Source of the DNA: an uncultured Prevotella sp. | GTDB lineage: Bacteria; Bacteroidota; Bacteroidia; Bacteroidales; Bacteroidaceae | Reading direction: 5' to 3' | DNA: 64,000 nucleotides | Assembly: GCA_946998205.1 (NCBI GenBank) | Contig: CAMPYJ010000001.1 | Span: 62,001 to 126,000, forward strand | Shown: in pieces, positions 1-8,414 of the stretch | How the letters are laid out: each line of letters begins with the position of its first letter | Position numbering within the stretch: position 1 is the first letter of the stretch | Position numbers and translations under genes: made by a program | The notes under the pieces: generated by a model | The model's database searches: none | What the model was told of the DNA's origin: nothing | The model's input: only the letters and a program-made list of their open reading frames with translations

Positions 1-871
1 TGTTGCTCTCATCTGGTAGAATGTATGTTCCTTTCGCCTTGACGTTGGCAATGGTCACACTTGAGATATAGTCATCATGATTAACACCCAATACGTCTTT
101 CCCTATTTTGAAGCGCAAGGCGGTAAGCGGATGTCTGAACGTCAGCTTTATCGGAGGACATTTCTTTTCCTTTTTGTTCTCTTGGCTGAGAGTTACCACA
201 TCTGACGTAGCGGTAACAAAATCCAACTGCTGACCAACGACATTTTTTACCTCAAAGTCTATCTTTTTCTTGCCACCCTCTTCTCGCAGGCTACCTAATC
301 CGCCCAAGTTGGGATCGTAGGGACCGTAGGCGAAAAACCTACCGCAAGGCTGGCTACCTTTCCATATCAGCGATCCGTCTATTGGCGATCCGTCTGCATT
401 GAAAGTCTGGTCATTGAATTTGCTGTCCATAGCTAAAGAACCAGAATTTGCGCCAAAGAAAGCTGTGGCTTTGAATTGCTTGCTCAGTGCTCCGTTTGTA
501 ACAAACACATGCTCACCGCGGGTCGTAGTTTGAACATCGTCTATTTCGGAGGGCAATCCGGGGGTTGTCTCTTCCACGATGGTTACAGTACTGCCGTCTG
601 AGCAGTGGCCATCGAACGTGCGTACGGTGATGTCTGATGGCTTCAGTCCCTGCATTTCCAGGTGCGTCGCCCGGCTTGTCATCGCCTTTGCCAACGCTTC
701 ATCGGCCGTGCGCGTGGCGTCTTGGATGTTGAATGTGACGTGCATGGCACCGCTTCCATTGTTTTCGGTGTTGTCGATAACATCAGCGCATGCCGTGGGC
801 AGGAGCGTAAAAGCGACTGCCAGCGCACAGCTCTCCACATATCTTTTGGTTGTTAGTGTCATTTTCTTCAT
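1..871 (-). CDS. fimbrillin-family (Mfa-like) lipoprotein, 3' end outside window
   Basis: The minus strand reads open from ATG at 871 to the window edge (290 codons, no stop), so only the N-terminal part is present. It begins MKKMTLTTKRYVESCALAV, followed by a hydrophobic stretch and LLPTACAD, which fits a lipoprotein signal with Cys near residue 27. The segment FRHPLTALRFKIG around residue 240 is typical of the Bacteroidetes fimbrillin/Mfa-like family, in which lipoproteins are exported and assembled into surface fimbriae or act as adhesins. The 56-aa gene at 919-1089 lies 47 bp upstream in the same direction, so the two are probably co-transcribed. Which fimbrillin role it has (shaft, anchor or tip) cannot be told from this part. 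Family assignment is from motif recognition only. Confidence 0.75.
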   Translation of the reverse strand, partial: MKKMTLTTKRYVESCALAVAFTLLPTACADVIDNTENNGSGAMHVTFNIQDATRTADEALAKAMTSRATHLEMQGLKPSDITVRTFDGHCSDGSTVTIVEETTPGLPSEIDDVQTTTRGEHVFVTNGALSKQFKATAFFGANSGSLAMDSKFNDQTFNADGSPIDGSLIWKGSQPCGRFFAYGPYDPNLGGLGSLREEGGKKKIDFEVKNVVGQQLDFVTATSDVVTLSQENKKEKKCPPIKLTFRHPLTALRFKIGKDVLGVNHDDYISSVTIANVKAKGTYILPDESN

Positions 872-918
872 GATGTTGTTATGTTGTTTTAATAAGATGT
901 TATACTTTGGCGGGTCGT

Positions 919-1089
919 CTAATTTATCTCCCAGTCTACCTCCTCTTCTCCAGCATCCTCACGTTTAACCTCATTGAGGTATAACATTTGTTCCCTACTC
1001 TTTAATGGAATCTCCGAAGCTGTCATAATAGACATTTTCTGCACCGAATGGATCACGGTGCATGAAGGTTTTATGTACTTTTTCCTCAT
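919..1089 (-). CDS. 56-aa small protein upstream of the fimbrillin-like gene
   Basis: This short ORF starts at ATG 1089 and ends with TAG at 919. It encodes a 56-residue peptide beginning MRKKYIKPSCTVIHSVQ and ending in an acidic tail (EDAGEEEVDWEIN). Peptides starting M-(K/R)-K-x-Y-I-K-P-S are, as I recall, common in Prevotella and Bacteroides next to surface lipoprotein genes; their function is not known to me. There is no signal peptide or membrane segment. It lies 47 bp upstream of the fimbrillin-like lipoprotein on the same strand, suggesting one transcript. Codon content looks coding, and the start is the only in-frame ATG near the 5' end. Confidence 0.6.
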   Translation of the reverse strand: MRKKYIKPSCTVIHSVQKMSIMTASEIPLKSREQMLYLNEVKREDAGEEEVDWEIN

Positions 1090-1886
1090 AGCTGTAATTT
1101 TTAATGATTATTGGATAATATTTTAGTAGAAAAAATGTCATGAATACGTTTCAAGAATTTGTGTATGAACACATCTCCCGCCTGTCACATACAGATGTTT
1201 ACATAGTCTAAGGAGACCCCTGCCGAGTTCTGTCATATCCTTGATTTTTCAAGTTTTTCTGTTACGGCTGTAAATTTACGGTGTTTTTGTTTATTCACAA
1301 ATTATTTGCGTTTCTTTTTTTTTTTTGAATTTGTTAACTATCTGATAACGTCAAAAAAAACACCCGCCACACCCACCAACGAGAGCATGCGGCACTTTGT
1401 ATTGAAAGACAGTGGGCCGTAAGAGACAGCCATGCCACACAGCTTGACAGCGTTACGCGCCAAAGAAAGATTCACAAGAGCGACACCAGGCCGCCACCAT
1501 ACGGTGACGCAGCCATGCGGAAAGGAAATCACATAACTTTAAAGCAACACTTTAAAATCATTGACTTTACTACATAAACTCAATGACTTTATCAACCAAA
1601 CACATTGTGTTTGGCATGCAATCTCCATGCTTTTGAAAGCCAGCATACTCTCAGACCCTTCACTCCCCCATCCGGTTGGCCATCCACTGCCTGATAAGCG
1701 GGAACAGACGGCGACTATGAGCGGAGTCGTTGTTGAATGCGCGCAACTGTCGCCTGCCGCCAGTGACGCACGGTGAGCGGCAACGACAATCGGAAGAGAG
1801 AGACAGAAGAGAGAGACGGAAGCGTCGCGTTCGCAAATCGTCGTTGGCACAAAGAACAGGATTGTTGTCGACGGTAAACCACCTTA
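1090..1886. other. intergenic stretch without a recognised gene
   Basis: About 800 bp with no convincing coding potential; short ORFs in it have no recognisable composition or start context. It contains a long T tract near 1313-1325. At 1555-1650 it has short recurring words (CATTGACTTT-like, CATGCTTTTG) that recur in other intergenic regions of this window. Confidence 0.5.
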
Positions 1887-2145
1887 GGGCGGTTCTATAA
1901 ATTACCGCCGTAAAGTTTTTTTGTATGTTTGACAGTTTACGTTTTGTCATCTTGCGGTCTCTTTTTATATAAAACAGGCTGCGCCTCAACAATTCAAACA
2001 AGTTTGATTGTATTCGGCTTGCTCCGTTTTTGGTTCAATTTGTTTGTTCGTTCAGTCGTATAGCCCGCTATACTCCTTCACTCACAAACAAATTGACCAC
2101 AAAAACAGCCTCGCAATCTGACAAAGCTAATTTATAGAACCGCCC
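1887..2145 (-). mobile_element. MITE-like element, copy 1 (long form)
   Basis: A 259-bp element bounded by the 18-bp inverted repeat GGGCGGTTCTATAAATTA and its complement. It is flanked by an exact 4-bp duplication CTTA (1883-1886 and 2146-2149). The centre folds into a hairpin: arms CAATTTGTTTGT (2036-2047) and ACAAACAAATTG (2084-2095), inner stem GTATAG/CTATAC around CCCG. It is the long form, with an extra block of about 63 bp between the B end and the hairpin. Strand is defined by the end reading TTAGCTTTGACAG. There is no transposase. Confidence 0.85.
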
Positions 2146-2220
2146 CTTATTAATATAGACGCTCCGTGCGGATGAAACAATTTGTGTGCCTGTTGCGTCA
2201 ACATTGTAGATAAAAATGAT

Positions 2221-2228
2221 TACCTTTG
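2221..2228 (+). promoter_or_regulatory. -7 box of the ABC-F gene
   Basis: TACCTTTG matches the Bacteroidetes TAnnTTTG -7 element and lies 33 bp before the ATG at 2261. It overlaps an earlier in-frame ATG at 2216, which therefore cannot be the start if this promoter is used. Confidence 0.65.
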
Positions 2229-2260
2229 CACGCAAACAACATATATTTAAGGTAAAGAAC

Positions 2261-3877
2261 ATGATAACAGTTTCAAATCTTGCCATCCAATTCGGCAAGA
2301 GAGTGCTCTACAAGGACGTCAACATCAAATTCACTCACGGAAACATCTACGGAATCATAGGTGCCAACGGCGCGGGGAAATCAACACTGCTGAAAGCCAT
2401 CAGCGGCGAGCTGGAACCCAACAAAGGCTCCGTTGAGCTGGGGCCGGGCGAGCGTCTGTCGGTGCTTGAACAAGACCACTTCAAATACGATGAATTCAAG
2501 GTGATGGACACCGTGCTGATGGGGCACGAGCCTCTGTGGAAGAACATGAAAGAGCGCGAGGCCCTTTACGGAAAAGCCGAGATGACAGAAGAAGACGGGA
2601 ACCGCGCGGCGGATTTGGAATTGAAGTTCGCAGAAATGAACGGATGGGAAGCAGAGAGCAACGCAGCCCAGCTGTTGCAGAACCTTGGCATCAAGGAAGG
2701 CCTGCACGGCAAGCAGATGGCGGAACTGTCGAACAACGAGAAGGTGCGGGTCATGCTGGCCAGAGCCTTGTTCGGAAACCCCGAGAACCTACTGCTTGAC
2801 GAGCCTACCAATGACCTGGACTTAGACTCCGTGCAGTGGCTGGAAGAATATTTGAGCGACGTAGAGCAGACGGTGCTGGTGGTCAGCCACGACCGTCACT
2901 TCCTGGACGCCGTCAGCACACAGACCGTTGACATCGATTTCGGTAAGGTGACGGTGTTCTCCGGTAACTATTCGTTCTGGTATGAGAGCTCACAGCTGGC
3001 GCTGCGTCAGGCACAGAACCAGAAGATGAAAGCCGACGAGAAACGCAAGCAGCTGGAAGAGTTCATCAGACGGTTCTCTGCCAATGTGGCAAAAAGCAAG
3101 CAAACCACCTCTCGCAAGAAGATGCTGGAGAGGCTGAACGTGGAGGAAATCCGACCGTCGAGCAGAAAATATCCCGGCATCATCTTCCAAATGGACCGGG
3201 AGCCGGGCAATCAAATCCTGGAGGTTGAGGGACTGAAAGCGACAGACACCGACGGGACGGTACTCTTTGACAACGTCAGTTTTAATGTAGAAAAAGGAGA
3301 AAAAATAGTTTTCCTGAGCCACAACCCCAAGGCGATGACAGCCCTCTTCGAAATCATCAACGGCAAACGACAGGCCGACGCAGGTGCCTACAAATGGGGT
3401 GTGACCATCACCACCGCCTATCTACCACTCGACAATGCCGAGTATTTCAACTCAAAGCTGAATCTCGTTGACTGGCTCAGCCAGTTTGGGACGGGCAACG
3501 AGGTGGCCATGAAAGGCTACCTGGGACGCATGCTGTTCTCCGGCGAAGAAGTGCTGAAAGAGGTCAACGTGCTGTCGGGAGGTGAAAAGATGCGCTGCAT
3601 GATTGCCCGCATGCAGCTGAAAAACGCCAACTGCCTGATATTAGACACGCCAACCAACCACCTGGACCTGGAGAGCATCCAAGCGTTCAACAACAACCTG
3701 GTGTCGTTTAAGGGCAACATCCTGTTCTCAAGTCATGACCATGAGTTCATCCAGACGGTAGCCAACCGCATCATCGAACTGACACCGAACGGCATCATAG
3801 ACAAGCTGATGGAATACGATGAGTATATCTACGATGAGAAGATCAAAGAACTGAAAGAAAAGATGTACAATGCCTGA
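2261..3877 (+). CDS. ABC-F family ATPase with a degenerate second site
   Basis: A 538-residue protein with two ATP-binding cassettes and no membrane segments, close in length to YbiT/EttA-type ABC-F proteins, which act on ribosomes. Cassette 1 has Walker A GANGAGKST, signature LSNNE, Walker B LLLDEPTND and H-loop SHDRHF. A charged linker follows at about residues 255-310. Cassette 2 keeps the signature LSGGEK and an H-loop, but its Walker A is replaced (LSHNPKAMT) and its Walker B reads LILDTPTNH, lacking the catalytic Glu. The composite site made of Walker 2 and signature 1 is therefore degenerate in all three parts, while the other site is intact. ATG 2261 is chosen because 2216 overlaps the -7 box. 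The gene stands before grpE-dnaJ, separated by 106 bp. The precise ribosomal role is unknown. Confidence 0.9.
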   Translation: MITVSNLAIQFGKRVLYKDVNIKFTHGNIYGIIGANGAGKSTLLKAISGELEPNKGSVELGPGERLSVLEQDHFKYDEFKVMDTVLMGHEPLWKNMKEREALYGKAEMTEEDGNRAADLELKFAEMNGWEAESNAAQLLQNLGIKEGLHGKQMAELSNNEKVRVMLARALFGNPENLLLDEPTNDLDLDSVQWLEEYLSDVEQTVLVVSHDRHFLDAVSTQTVDIDFGKVTVFSGNYSFWYESSQLALRQAQNQKMKADEKRKQLEEFIRRFSANVAKSKQTTSRKKMLERLNVEEIRPSSRKYPGIIFQMDREPGNQILEVEGLKATDTDGTVLFDNVSFNVEKGEKIVFLSHNPKAMTALFEIINGKRQADAGAYKWGVTITTAYLPLDNAEYFNSKLNLVDWLSQFGTGNEVAMKGYLGRMLFSGEEVLKEVNVLSGGEKMRCMIARMQLKNANCLILDTPTNHLDLESIQAFNNNLVSFKGNILFSSHDHEFIQTVANRIIELTPNGIIDKLMEYDEYIYDEKIKELKEKMYNA

Positions 3878-3983
3878 AGAAAAAACGGTGCGCGTGTGGT
3901 GGCATATCGCAAAGACTGAACGGACTGACACATGATTAAAACTTGGCAAGATTTTTGCTGTGACAAAAGAAAAAACGTAAAAC

Positions 3984-4598
3984 ATGAAGAAAATGAGCAA
4001 CAAGGATAAATGTAAGAACCAAGCGGAAGAAACAAAACTCAAAAACCAAGAGGCAGCCGCAGACACACAGGACACGGCAGAGAGCGCGGCCAGCACCGAG
4101 ACTTCGGAGAAGCAGAAAGAAGCTGAAGAGACGGAAGAAACAAAAGAAGACTCGCTCGCGAAGGTTCAAGCCGAGCTTGAAGAACTGAAAGACAAGTACC
4201 TGCGCACCATCGCAGAATTTGAGAATTACAGAAAACGCACTCAAAAAGAGAAGGCTGAACTGATTTTCAATGGCGGTGAGAAAACGATTTCAGCCATCCT
4301 TCCCGTCCTTGACGACATGGAAAGAGCGGTGGCGAATTCCGTCAACGCAGAGGACATCAAGTCACTGGAAGCAGGCTGGGAGCTGATTTTCAAAAAACTT
4401 CAAACCACGTTAGAAGGCATGGGAGTAAAGAAAATAGAAACAAAGGACAAAGACTTTGACGTAGATTTTCATGAAGCCATAGCCAGGGTTCCGGGCGTGG
4501 AAGAAGACAAGAAAGGGAAGGTAATAGACTGCGTGCAATCTGGATACACCCTAAACGAAAAGGTTATCAGACACGCCAAAGTGGCCGTAGGACAGTAA
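3984..4598 (+). CDS. grpE: GrpE nucleotide exchange factor
   Basis: A 204-residue cytosolic co-chaperone that releases ADP from DnaK. The first 65 residues are a charged, low-complexity Lys/Glu/Thr-rich tail. A long coiled-coil helix follows (ELEELKDKYLRTIAEFENYRKRT), then the C-terminal beta domain ending GYTLNEKVIRHAKVAVGQ, which is the classical GrpE C-terminus. It lies 44 bp upstream of dnaJ and is almost certainly in one operon with it. dnaK itself is not in the window. ATG 3984 and 3993 are both possible starts; they differ by three residues. Confidence 0.96.
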   Translation: MKKMSNKDKCKNQAEETKLKNQEAAADTQDTAESAASTETSEKQKEAEETEETKEDSLAKVQAELEELKDKYLRTIAEFENYRKRTQKEKAELIFNGGEKTISAILPVLDDMERAVANSVNAEDIKSLEAGWELIFKKLQTTLEGMGVKKIETKDKDFDVDFHEAIARVPGVEEDKKGKVIDCVQSGYTLNEKVIRHAKVAVGQ

Positions 4599-4642
4599 AT
4601 CAGGAACAATGTATATAAGAGAGTATATATAGGATTAAATAA

Positions 4643-5812
4643 ATGGCAAAACGTGATTACTATGAAGTGCTTGGCATTGACAAGAACGCTTCAGAAGACG
4701 AAATAAAGAAAGCTTACCGAAAACTGGCTATCAAATATCACCCCGACCGCAATCCCGGCAGCAAGGAAGCTGAGGAGAAGTTCAAGGAAGCCGCCGAGGC
4801 CTATGACGTGCTGCACGATCCGCAGAAGAGACAGCAGTACGATCAGTTTGGCTTCAACGCTCCAGGCGCGGGAGGATATGGAGGGTTCGGTGAAACCGGC
4901 GGATTCTCCATGGACGACATTTTCTCCATGTTCGGCGATGTGTTCGGCGGACATGGAGGAGGCTTCAGAGGATTCGGCGGATTCAGCGGCGAGAGCAACA
5001 GGCAGCACCCCCAATACAGAGGCTCGGATCTTAGGCTGAAAGTGAAGCTCTCGCTACAAGAAATCGCAACGGGAGTTACCAAAAAGTTCAAAGTGAAAAA
5101 GGACGTCACCTGCACGCACTGCCATGGCAGCGGTGCGGAAAACGGAAGCGGGTCGGAAACCTGTCCTACCTGTCACGGAAGTGGCGTCGTCGTGAAGACG
5201 GTAAGAACCATGCTGGGCATGATGCAAACGCAAACAGAATGTCCAACCTGCCACGGCGAAGGCACCGTCATCAAAGACAAATGCCGCCTGTGTCACGGTA
5301 CCGGAGTGGTGAAAGGCGAGGAAATCGTTGAGATTAAAATACCGGCAGGAGTGGCGGAAGGCATGGTGGTGAACGTACCGGGCAAGGGTAACGCGGGGCA
5401 GCGAAACGGCATAAGCGGAAATATCCAAGTATACATCGAGGAAGAAGAAAACGACACCTTCATACGCGACGGTCAGGATGTCATCTACAACCTGCTGCTC
5501 GACTTTCCTACCGCCGCCCTTGGCGGCGAGGTGGAGATACCCACACTGGAGGGAACGCGCGTCAGAATCAAGATTGACGCCGGCACGCAACCCGGAAAAG
5601 CACTGCGGCTCAGAGGAAAGGGACTGCCCGCCGTACAAGGATACGGCAGCGGAAGAGGCGACCTGGTGGTTCATGTCAGCGTCTTCGTGCCAAAGAGATT
5701 GACCCTTGAGGAAAAGAACTTGCTGGAGAACTTGCGCGGCAAAGACAATTTCAAAGGCGACAACGCGACGAAGAACTCCATATTCAAGAAGTTCAGAAAT
5801 TATTTTGATTGA
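4643..5812 (+). CDS. dnaJ: DnaJ chaperone
   Basis: A 389-residue type I Hsp40 that delivers unfolded clients to DnaK and stimulates its ATPase. The J domain (1-70) has the HPD motif at residues 33-35, and a Gly/Phe-rich linker runs to about residue 120. Four CxxCxGxG zinc-binding repeats follow (CTHCHGSG, CPTCHGSG, CPTCHGEG, CRLCHGTG) at about residues 150-220, then the C-terminal substrate-binding domains. All elements are intact and the length is normal for the family. It is the second gene after grpE and ends just before a strong terminator. Confidence 0.97.
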   Translation: MAKRDYYEVLGIDKNASEDEIKKAYRKLAIKYHPDRNPGSKEAEEKFKEAAEAYDVLHDPQKRQQYDQFGFNAPGAGGYGGFGETGGFSMDDIFSMFGDVFGGHGGGFRGFGGFSGESNRQHPQYRGSDLRLKVKLSLQEIATGVTKKFKVKKDVTCTHCHGSGAENGSGSETCPTCHGSGVVVKTVRTMLGMMQTQTECPTCHGEGTVIKDKCRLCHGTGVVKGEEIVEIKIPAGVAEGMVVNVPGKGNAGQRNGISGNIQVYIEEEENDTFIRDGQDVIYNLLLDFPTAALGGEVEIPTLEGTRVRIKIDAGTQPGKALRLRGKGLPAVQGYGSGRGDLVVHVSVFVPKRLTLEEKNLLENLRGKDNFKGDNATKNSIFKKFRNYFD

Positions 5813-5821
5813 ATCAAACCC

Positions 5822-5855
5822 GCAGTTGATGACCATCATCAACTGCATTTTTTTT
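5822..5855 (+). terminator. rho-independent terminator after dnaJ
   Basis: Perfect 10-bp stem GCAGTTGATG / CATCAACTGC (5822-5831 and 5837-5846) with a 5-nt loop, followed by a run of eight T. It lies only 9 bp before the folC start, so folC needs its own promoter or readthrough. Confidence 0.85.
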
Positions 5856-5863
5856 CGTTTAAG

Positions 5864-7156
5864 ATGACGTATAAAGAAACGATTGATTATCTCTTTCAAG
5901 CCACACCGGTATTTGAAAACGTTGGAGCCTCAGCCTACAAAGAAGGATTGACGAACACCTTGGCGCTGGATGACCATTTTAAACACCCACACGAACAATA
6001 CAAGACCATTCATGTAGCAGGCACCAACGGCAAGGGATCATGCTCGCATACGCTATCGTCGATTCTGCAGGCAGAAGGGTATAAAGTAGGACTTTACACC
6101 TCTCCTCACCTCATTGACTTCAGGGAACGCATACGCGTCAACGGCAGATGCATCGACCAAGAGCGCGTGATCAGATTCGTTGAACAGGAAAGAAGTTTTT
6201 TTGAATCCCTTCACCCCTCATTCTTTGAACTGACGACAGCGTTGGCGTTTAAATATTTTGCAGAGCAAAAAGTGGATATCGCGGTTATAGAAGTGGGACT
6301 GGGAGGCAGGCTCGACTGCACCAACATCATCACACCCATCCTATCCATCATCACCAACATTAGTATGGACCACACTCAGTTTCTGGGGAACACGCTGCCA
6401 TTAATCGCAAAAGAAAAAGCCGGCATCATCAAAGAACACATTCCTGTGGTGGTGGGTGAGACGACGACAGAAACAAAAACCGTGTTTGAAGAAGTTGCAG
6501 AACGGCGTGACGCTCCCATTATTTTCGCTGAAGATAGCAATGAGATCATCACATCCATGTATGATAACGCCTCGCAAGAAAGAGTATATGACACGCAGTC
6601 GTTCGGAGAAATTCACGGAGACCTGATGGGTAACTATCAAGACAAAAACGCCAACACCGTCTTAAACGCAGTGAAAGTGCTGAAAGACTACGAACTCGTC
6701 AAGTTGTCTGACAACAGCATACGCCAAGGCTTCAAGCAGGTTTCGACAACCACGGGACTGATGGGAAGATGGCAATGCATTCAAAAGTCGCCCGCAACAT
6801 ACTGTGACACGGGACACAACGTAGGAGGATGGACTTATCTGAGCCAGCAATTAGCACAACAAGATTGCGAGCAGATGAGAATCGTGTTCGGCATGGTGAA
6901 TGACAAAGACCTGTCAACGGTCATGAAAATGCTGCCGCGAAATGCACGATACTATTGGACACAACCATCATGCCGACGCGCTTTTCCCGTTGAAAAAGTT
7001 ACACAAATCGGATGCGAAAACCACCTCAAAGGAGAATCGTTCCACACGGTGAGTGACGCATACCAAGCCGCCATGCATGACGCAGGCATGCGTGATTTCA
7101 TTTTCATCGGTGGAAGTAGTTATGTGGTAGCCGATTTATTAACCTTTCTGAAATAA
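5864..7156 (+). CDS. folC: folylpolyglutamate / dihydrofolate synthase
   Basis: A 430-residue Mur-ligase-type enzyme that adds glutamate to folates, and in bifunctional members makes dihydrofolate from dihydropteroate. The P-loop GTNGKGSCSH starts at residue 53. SPHLIDFRERIRVNG is the folate-binding region, and ITNISMDHTQFLGNT with IAKEKAGIIK are FolC signature segments. The C-terminal ligase domain ends IFIGGSSYVVADLL. Length is normal. It starts directly behind the dnaJ terminator and is followed by 116 bp of spacer before the galactose cluster. Whether it has both activities cannot be read from sequence alone. Confidence 0.93.
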   Translation: MTYKETIDYLFQATPVFENVGASAYKEGLTNTLALDDHFKHPHEQYKTIHVAGTNGKGSCSHTLSSILQAEGYKVGLYTSPHLIDFRERIRVNGRCIDQERVIRFVEQERSFFESLHPSFFELTTALAFKYFAEQKVDIAVIEVGLGGRLDCTNIITPILSIITNISMDHTQFLGNTLPLIAKEKAGIIKEHIPVVVGETTTETKTVFEEVAERRDAPIIFAEDSNEIITSMYDNASQERVYDTQSFGEIHGDLMGNYQDKNANTVLNAVKVLKDYELVKLSDNSIRQGFKQVSTTTGLMGRWQCIQKSPATYCDTGHNVGGWTYLSQQLAQQDCEQMRIVFGMVNDKDLSTVMKMLPRNARYYWTQPSCRRAFPVEKVTQIGCENHLKGESFHTVSDAYQAAMHDAGMRDFIFIGGSSYVVADLLTFLK

Positions 7157-7209
7157 TGACTTTTTAATAGAATTTAACGCATAAGGGTGATGTTTTTTGG
7201 AACATAAGT

Positions 7210-7240
7210 TTGTCTCATTCATTTTTTTTCAGTTACTTTG
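7210..7240 (+). promoter_or_regulatory. promoter of the galactose cluster
   Basis: TTG at 7210-7212, a 20-bp spacer, then TTACTTTG at 7233-7240, one base off the TAnnTTTG consensus. It lies 32 bp before the galM start and just after the folC 3' end. Confidence 0.6.
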
Positions 7241-7272
7241 CACAAACATCAAATAACTAAAAGTTTATTTTT

Positions 7273-8364
7273 ATGACAAACACGACTGAAACAGAAAACC
7301 TCTGCGGCTTGAAGCCCAATGACTTTCAAACCACCATAGACGGAAAAAACACCAATCTTTATATCCTCAAGAATAATGTCGGAAACGAAGTCGCCATCAC
7401 GAACTATGGTGGTGCCATCGTTGCCATCATGATTCCAGACAAAGATGGCAAACTTGCCAACGTCATTCAAGGACACGACAACATTCAAGACGTCATTCAT
7501 TCGCCAGAGCCATACCTGTCCACTTTGGTTGGCCGATATGGCAATCGCATCGCAAAAGGTAAATTTCATTTGCACGGAAAGGAATATAACTTGCCCATCA
7601 ACAATGGTCCCAACTGCCTTCACGGTGGCATCAAAGGTTTTAACGCCAAAGTTTGGGACGCGCTTCAGATGAACAATCAAACCCTCGTACTTAAATATGT
7701 AAGCCCTTACGGCGAAGAAGGCTTTACAGGAGAATTAAGGACAACCGTTGTATACTCATTCAATGACGACAATGAACTGTCGATAGAATACATGTCGACA
7801 ACCAACAAAAAAACCGTCATCAACCTCACCAGTCATGGCTTTTTCTCACTGCAAGGCATCGCGAATCCCACGCCTATAATAGAAAACCAAATCTGTGAAA
7901 TCAATGCAGATTACTATATTCCTATCGACGACACATCCATTCCAACCGGTGAAATCAGATTTGTGGAGGGAACCCCATTTGACTTCCGCCAGCCAAAGCC
8001 CATCGGTCAAGACATCGAAGCAGACGACACGCAAATTAAAAATGGTTCCGGATATGATCACTGCTTCGTGTTGAACAAGAAAGAAGAAGGCGAACTTAGC
8101 TTCGCTGCCAGGCTGACTGATCCCAAGAGCGGCCGCACCATGGAAGTGTATACAACGGAACCAGGCGTACAATTGTACACAGACAACTGGGCAGACGGTT
8201 ACAAAGGACAGCATGGCGCCACCTTCCCGCGCCGCAGCGCCGTTTGTTTCGAGGCGCAGCATTTCCCCGACTCTCCTAATCATCCTTATTTCCCCTCAGT
8301 TGTTCTGAACCCCAACCAAGAGTACAAACAAAAGACCATTTATAAATTTTACACCCAGAAATAA
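7273..8364 (+). CDS. galM: aldose 1-epimerase (galactose mutarotase), cytosolic
   Basis: A 363-residue enzyme that interconverts the alpha and beta anomers of galactose or glucose, feeding alpha-galactose to GalK. Family motifs present are GRYGNRIAKGKF, NNGPNCLHGG with the catalytic-region His, NLTSHGFFSL, GYDHCFVLN and the C-terminal CFEAQHFPDSPNHP containing the catalytic Glu. There is no signal peptide, so it should act in the cytosol, unlike its lipoprotein relative at 11058. It is the first gene of the cluster galM - transporter - galK - galM2. Gaps of 50-100 bp between the genes, with an embedded terminator, suggest graded expression. Confidence 0.93.
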   Translation: MTNTTETENLCGLKPNDFQTTIDGKNTNLYILKNNVGNEVAITNYGGAIVAIMIPDKDGKLANVIQGHDNIQDVIHSPEPYLSTLVGRYGNRIAKGKFHLHGKEYNLPINNGPNCLHGGIKGFNAKVWDALQMNNQTLVLKYVSPYGEEGFTGELRTTVVYSFNDDNELSIEYMSTTNKKTVINLTSHGFFSLQGIANPTPIIENQICEINADYYIPIDDTSIPTGEIRFVEGTPFDFRQPKPIGQDIEADDTQIKNGSGYDHCFVLNKKEEGELSFAARLTDPKSGRTMEVYTTEPGVQLYTDNWADGYKGQHGATFPRRSAVCFEAQHFPDSPNHPYFPSVVLNPNQEYKQKTIYKFYTQK

Positions 8365-8414
8365 ACCAAGAAGAAACAACCAAAACAAATAACAAAAAAT
8401 CTTTCAACTAAAAA

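Noticed and set aside
1338..1850. Overlapping short ORFs on both strands
   Set aside because: No recognisable protein features; they lie in noncoding sequence with repeat words.
5054..5899. Long minus-strand ORF (281 codons) over dnaJ
   Set aside because: Shadow of dnaJ; the plus strand encodes all DnaJ motifs.
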